Made by a program: the position numbers and the translations under genes
Source: Sphingomonas sp. GM_Shp_1
GTDB taxonomy: Bacteria > Pseudomonadota > Alphaproteobacteria > Sphingomonadales > Sphingomonadaceae
DNA length: 64,000 bases
Direction: 5' to 3'
NCBI RefSeq assembly: GCF_026540895.1
Contig: NZ_JALNUR010000003.1
Location: 124,001-188,000, forward strand
Notes under the pieces: generated by a model
What the model was told of the DNA's origin: nothing
Databases searched by the model: none
The model's input: only the letters and a program-made list of their open reading frames with translations
Shown: in pieces, positions 63,291 to 64,000 of the stretch
Layout of the letters: the number at the start of each line of letters is the position of its first letter
Numbering within the stretch: the first letter of the stretch is position 1

Positions 63291-64000
63291 TCAACGAAAG
63301 CTGGTCGCGCGGCGCACCATGGCGTCGACCGGGACGTCGTGCAGCACCCGGTACCGTGCCTCGACCAGGCTGAACAGGCCGAAGCCCAGCAGTCCGGCCC
63401 CGACGATCAGGTCGAAGGGGTTGGTCAGCCAGGACAGGACATGCGCCATGCCCCCGGCTTCCCGCGCCTGTTCCTCCATGCCCGCCTTCACCAGCAGAAA
63501 TCCGCTGATGAGGAAGACCAGGCCCCGCGCCGCATAACCCGCACGGCCGCTCCACATCACCCAGGCCCGGCGGGCCATGTCCGGCTCCAGATAGCGGAGG
63601 AAGGAGCCCTTCGCCGCCTTCACCAACTGAATGACCCCGAGCAGAACCAGCACCGCCGCGCCGACCAGCACCAGTGCCCAGCCGCCGGGCAGCTTCAGGG
63701 CGGTTTCCGTCCCCTGCCGCGCCCCGTCGCCCGAGAGCGCGGCCCCGCGCATCAACTGGACCGCCTGCCAGGCCAGGAACAGATGAACGATCCCGCTGAC
63801 CCCGGCACCGGCGCGTTCGGCGAGCCCCTTGCGATCCGATCCATGCCGCTCGATGTCGAGCGCGGCGTCCGCCAGCCGCCAGATGCCATAGGCGACCAGC
63901 CCCGCCGCCATGACGCCCAGCAGGAACTGGCCGCCGCCCTTGCCCAGATATTCCAGCGCGCCGCTGGGGTCCTCCGCGCGTCCCGTGCGCAGGATCAGCA
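63291..64000 (-). CDS. DUF1206 membrane protein (5' part outside window)
   Basis: About 236 residues are visible; the frame stays open to the window end, reading LILRTGRAEDPSGALEYLG before the first internal Met, so an apparent start at 63911 is false. DUF1206 is built of three repeated two-helix units; GKGGGQFLLGVMAAGLVAYG, AGAGVSGIVHLFLAWQAVQL, RAWVMWSGRAGYAARGLVFL and FDLIVGAGLLGFGLFSLVEA are their helices. The repeated ARxGYxARGxVF-like text (RAGYAARGLVF) is diagnostic. Function of the family is unknown, though it is often stress-linked in sphingomonads. Confidence 0.88.
   Translation of the reverse strand, partial: LILRTGRAEDPSGALEYLGKGGGQFLLGVMAAGLVAYGIWRLADAALDIERHGSDRKGLAERAGAGVSGIVHLFLAWQAVQLMRGAALSGDGARQGTETALKLPGGWALVLVGAAVLVLLGVIQLVKAAKGSFLRYLEPDMARRAWVMWSGRAGYAARGLVFLISGFLLVKAGMEEQAREAGGMAHVLSWLTNPFDLIVGAGLLGFGLFSLVEARYRVLHDVPVDAMVRRATSFR

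Overview
The window comes from a GC-rich alphaproteobacterium, most likely a Sphingomonas-type member of the Sphingomonadaceae. The signs are five TonB-dependent receptors whose mature N-termini carry a (D)IIVTG/VVVTARR-type motif, many ATGA-coupled operons, a GGAAC-N16-CGTT (EcfG-type) promoter, and the DUF969/979/2891, DUF1206 and ExoD families. The genus is inferred from style and not proven. No rRNA, tRNA, IS element, phage gene or CRISPR array is visible. The window opens inside a receptor gene and closes inside a DUF1206 gene.

Layout. (1) 1-11.4 kb, metals: a receptor C-terminus, copC-copD on +, and on - a long operon of a His-rich small protein, a CzcCBA-type RND pump, a DUF4198 protein, a small periplasmic HGG protein, a HupE permease and a membrane-anchored periplasmic protein. 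The RND signature and HupE/DUF4198 partners suggest divalent Co/Ni/Zn/Cd handling next to copper proteins. (2) 11.4-18.6 kb: a ROK regulator without its zinc cluster, divergent from a receptor, a YdcF-like protein and a secreted P1-nuclease/phospholipase-C-fold enzyme, then a GPH-type transporter. (3) 18.8-20.2 kb: an NrtR-like regulator divergent from a nicotinamidase-like hydrolase (NAD salvage). (4) 20.25-23.65 kb: a consensus FNR/FixK box followed by a translationally coupled glycosyltransferase, divergent acyl-CoA dehydrogenase, PIG-L deacetylase and methyltransferase, which looks like an uncharacterised glycoconjugate pathway. (5) 23.7-27.9 kb: a TPP riboswitch, then receptor, kinase and PnuC/PnuT transporter, a complete thiamine salvage route. 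(6) 27.9-30.5 kb: a hybrid histidine kinase. (7) 30.6-35.6 kb: a MarR repressor and an AaeXAB/OprM-type efflux pump. (8) 35.6-40.9 kb: a TetR regulator divergent from a receptor, alpha/beta hydrolase and MFS carrier.

(9) 40.9-46.1 kb: a two-component system whose regulator has a degenerate AAA+ domain, divergent from an ABC permease whose ATPase gene survives only as an internally deleted 57-codon remnant. (10) 46.1-52.8 kb: 5-oxoprolinase divergent from a MarR-type regulator and DUF969, DUF979 and DUF2891, with a palindrome between them; this is probably a 5-oxoproline regulon. (11) 52.9-60.3 kb, stress and maintenance: SDR, PNPOx-like protein, ExoD, S9D peptidase and KatG. (12) 60.5-64 kb: another receptor, a small acidic protein and DUF1206.

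The strongest leads are the FNR-box glycoconjugate operon, the ABC system with the deleted ATPase, the DUF2891 5-oxoproline regulon, and the receptor/YdcF/phosphoesterase operon. Regulatory palindromes were found by eye; none was tested by a genome-wide motif search.
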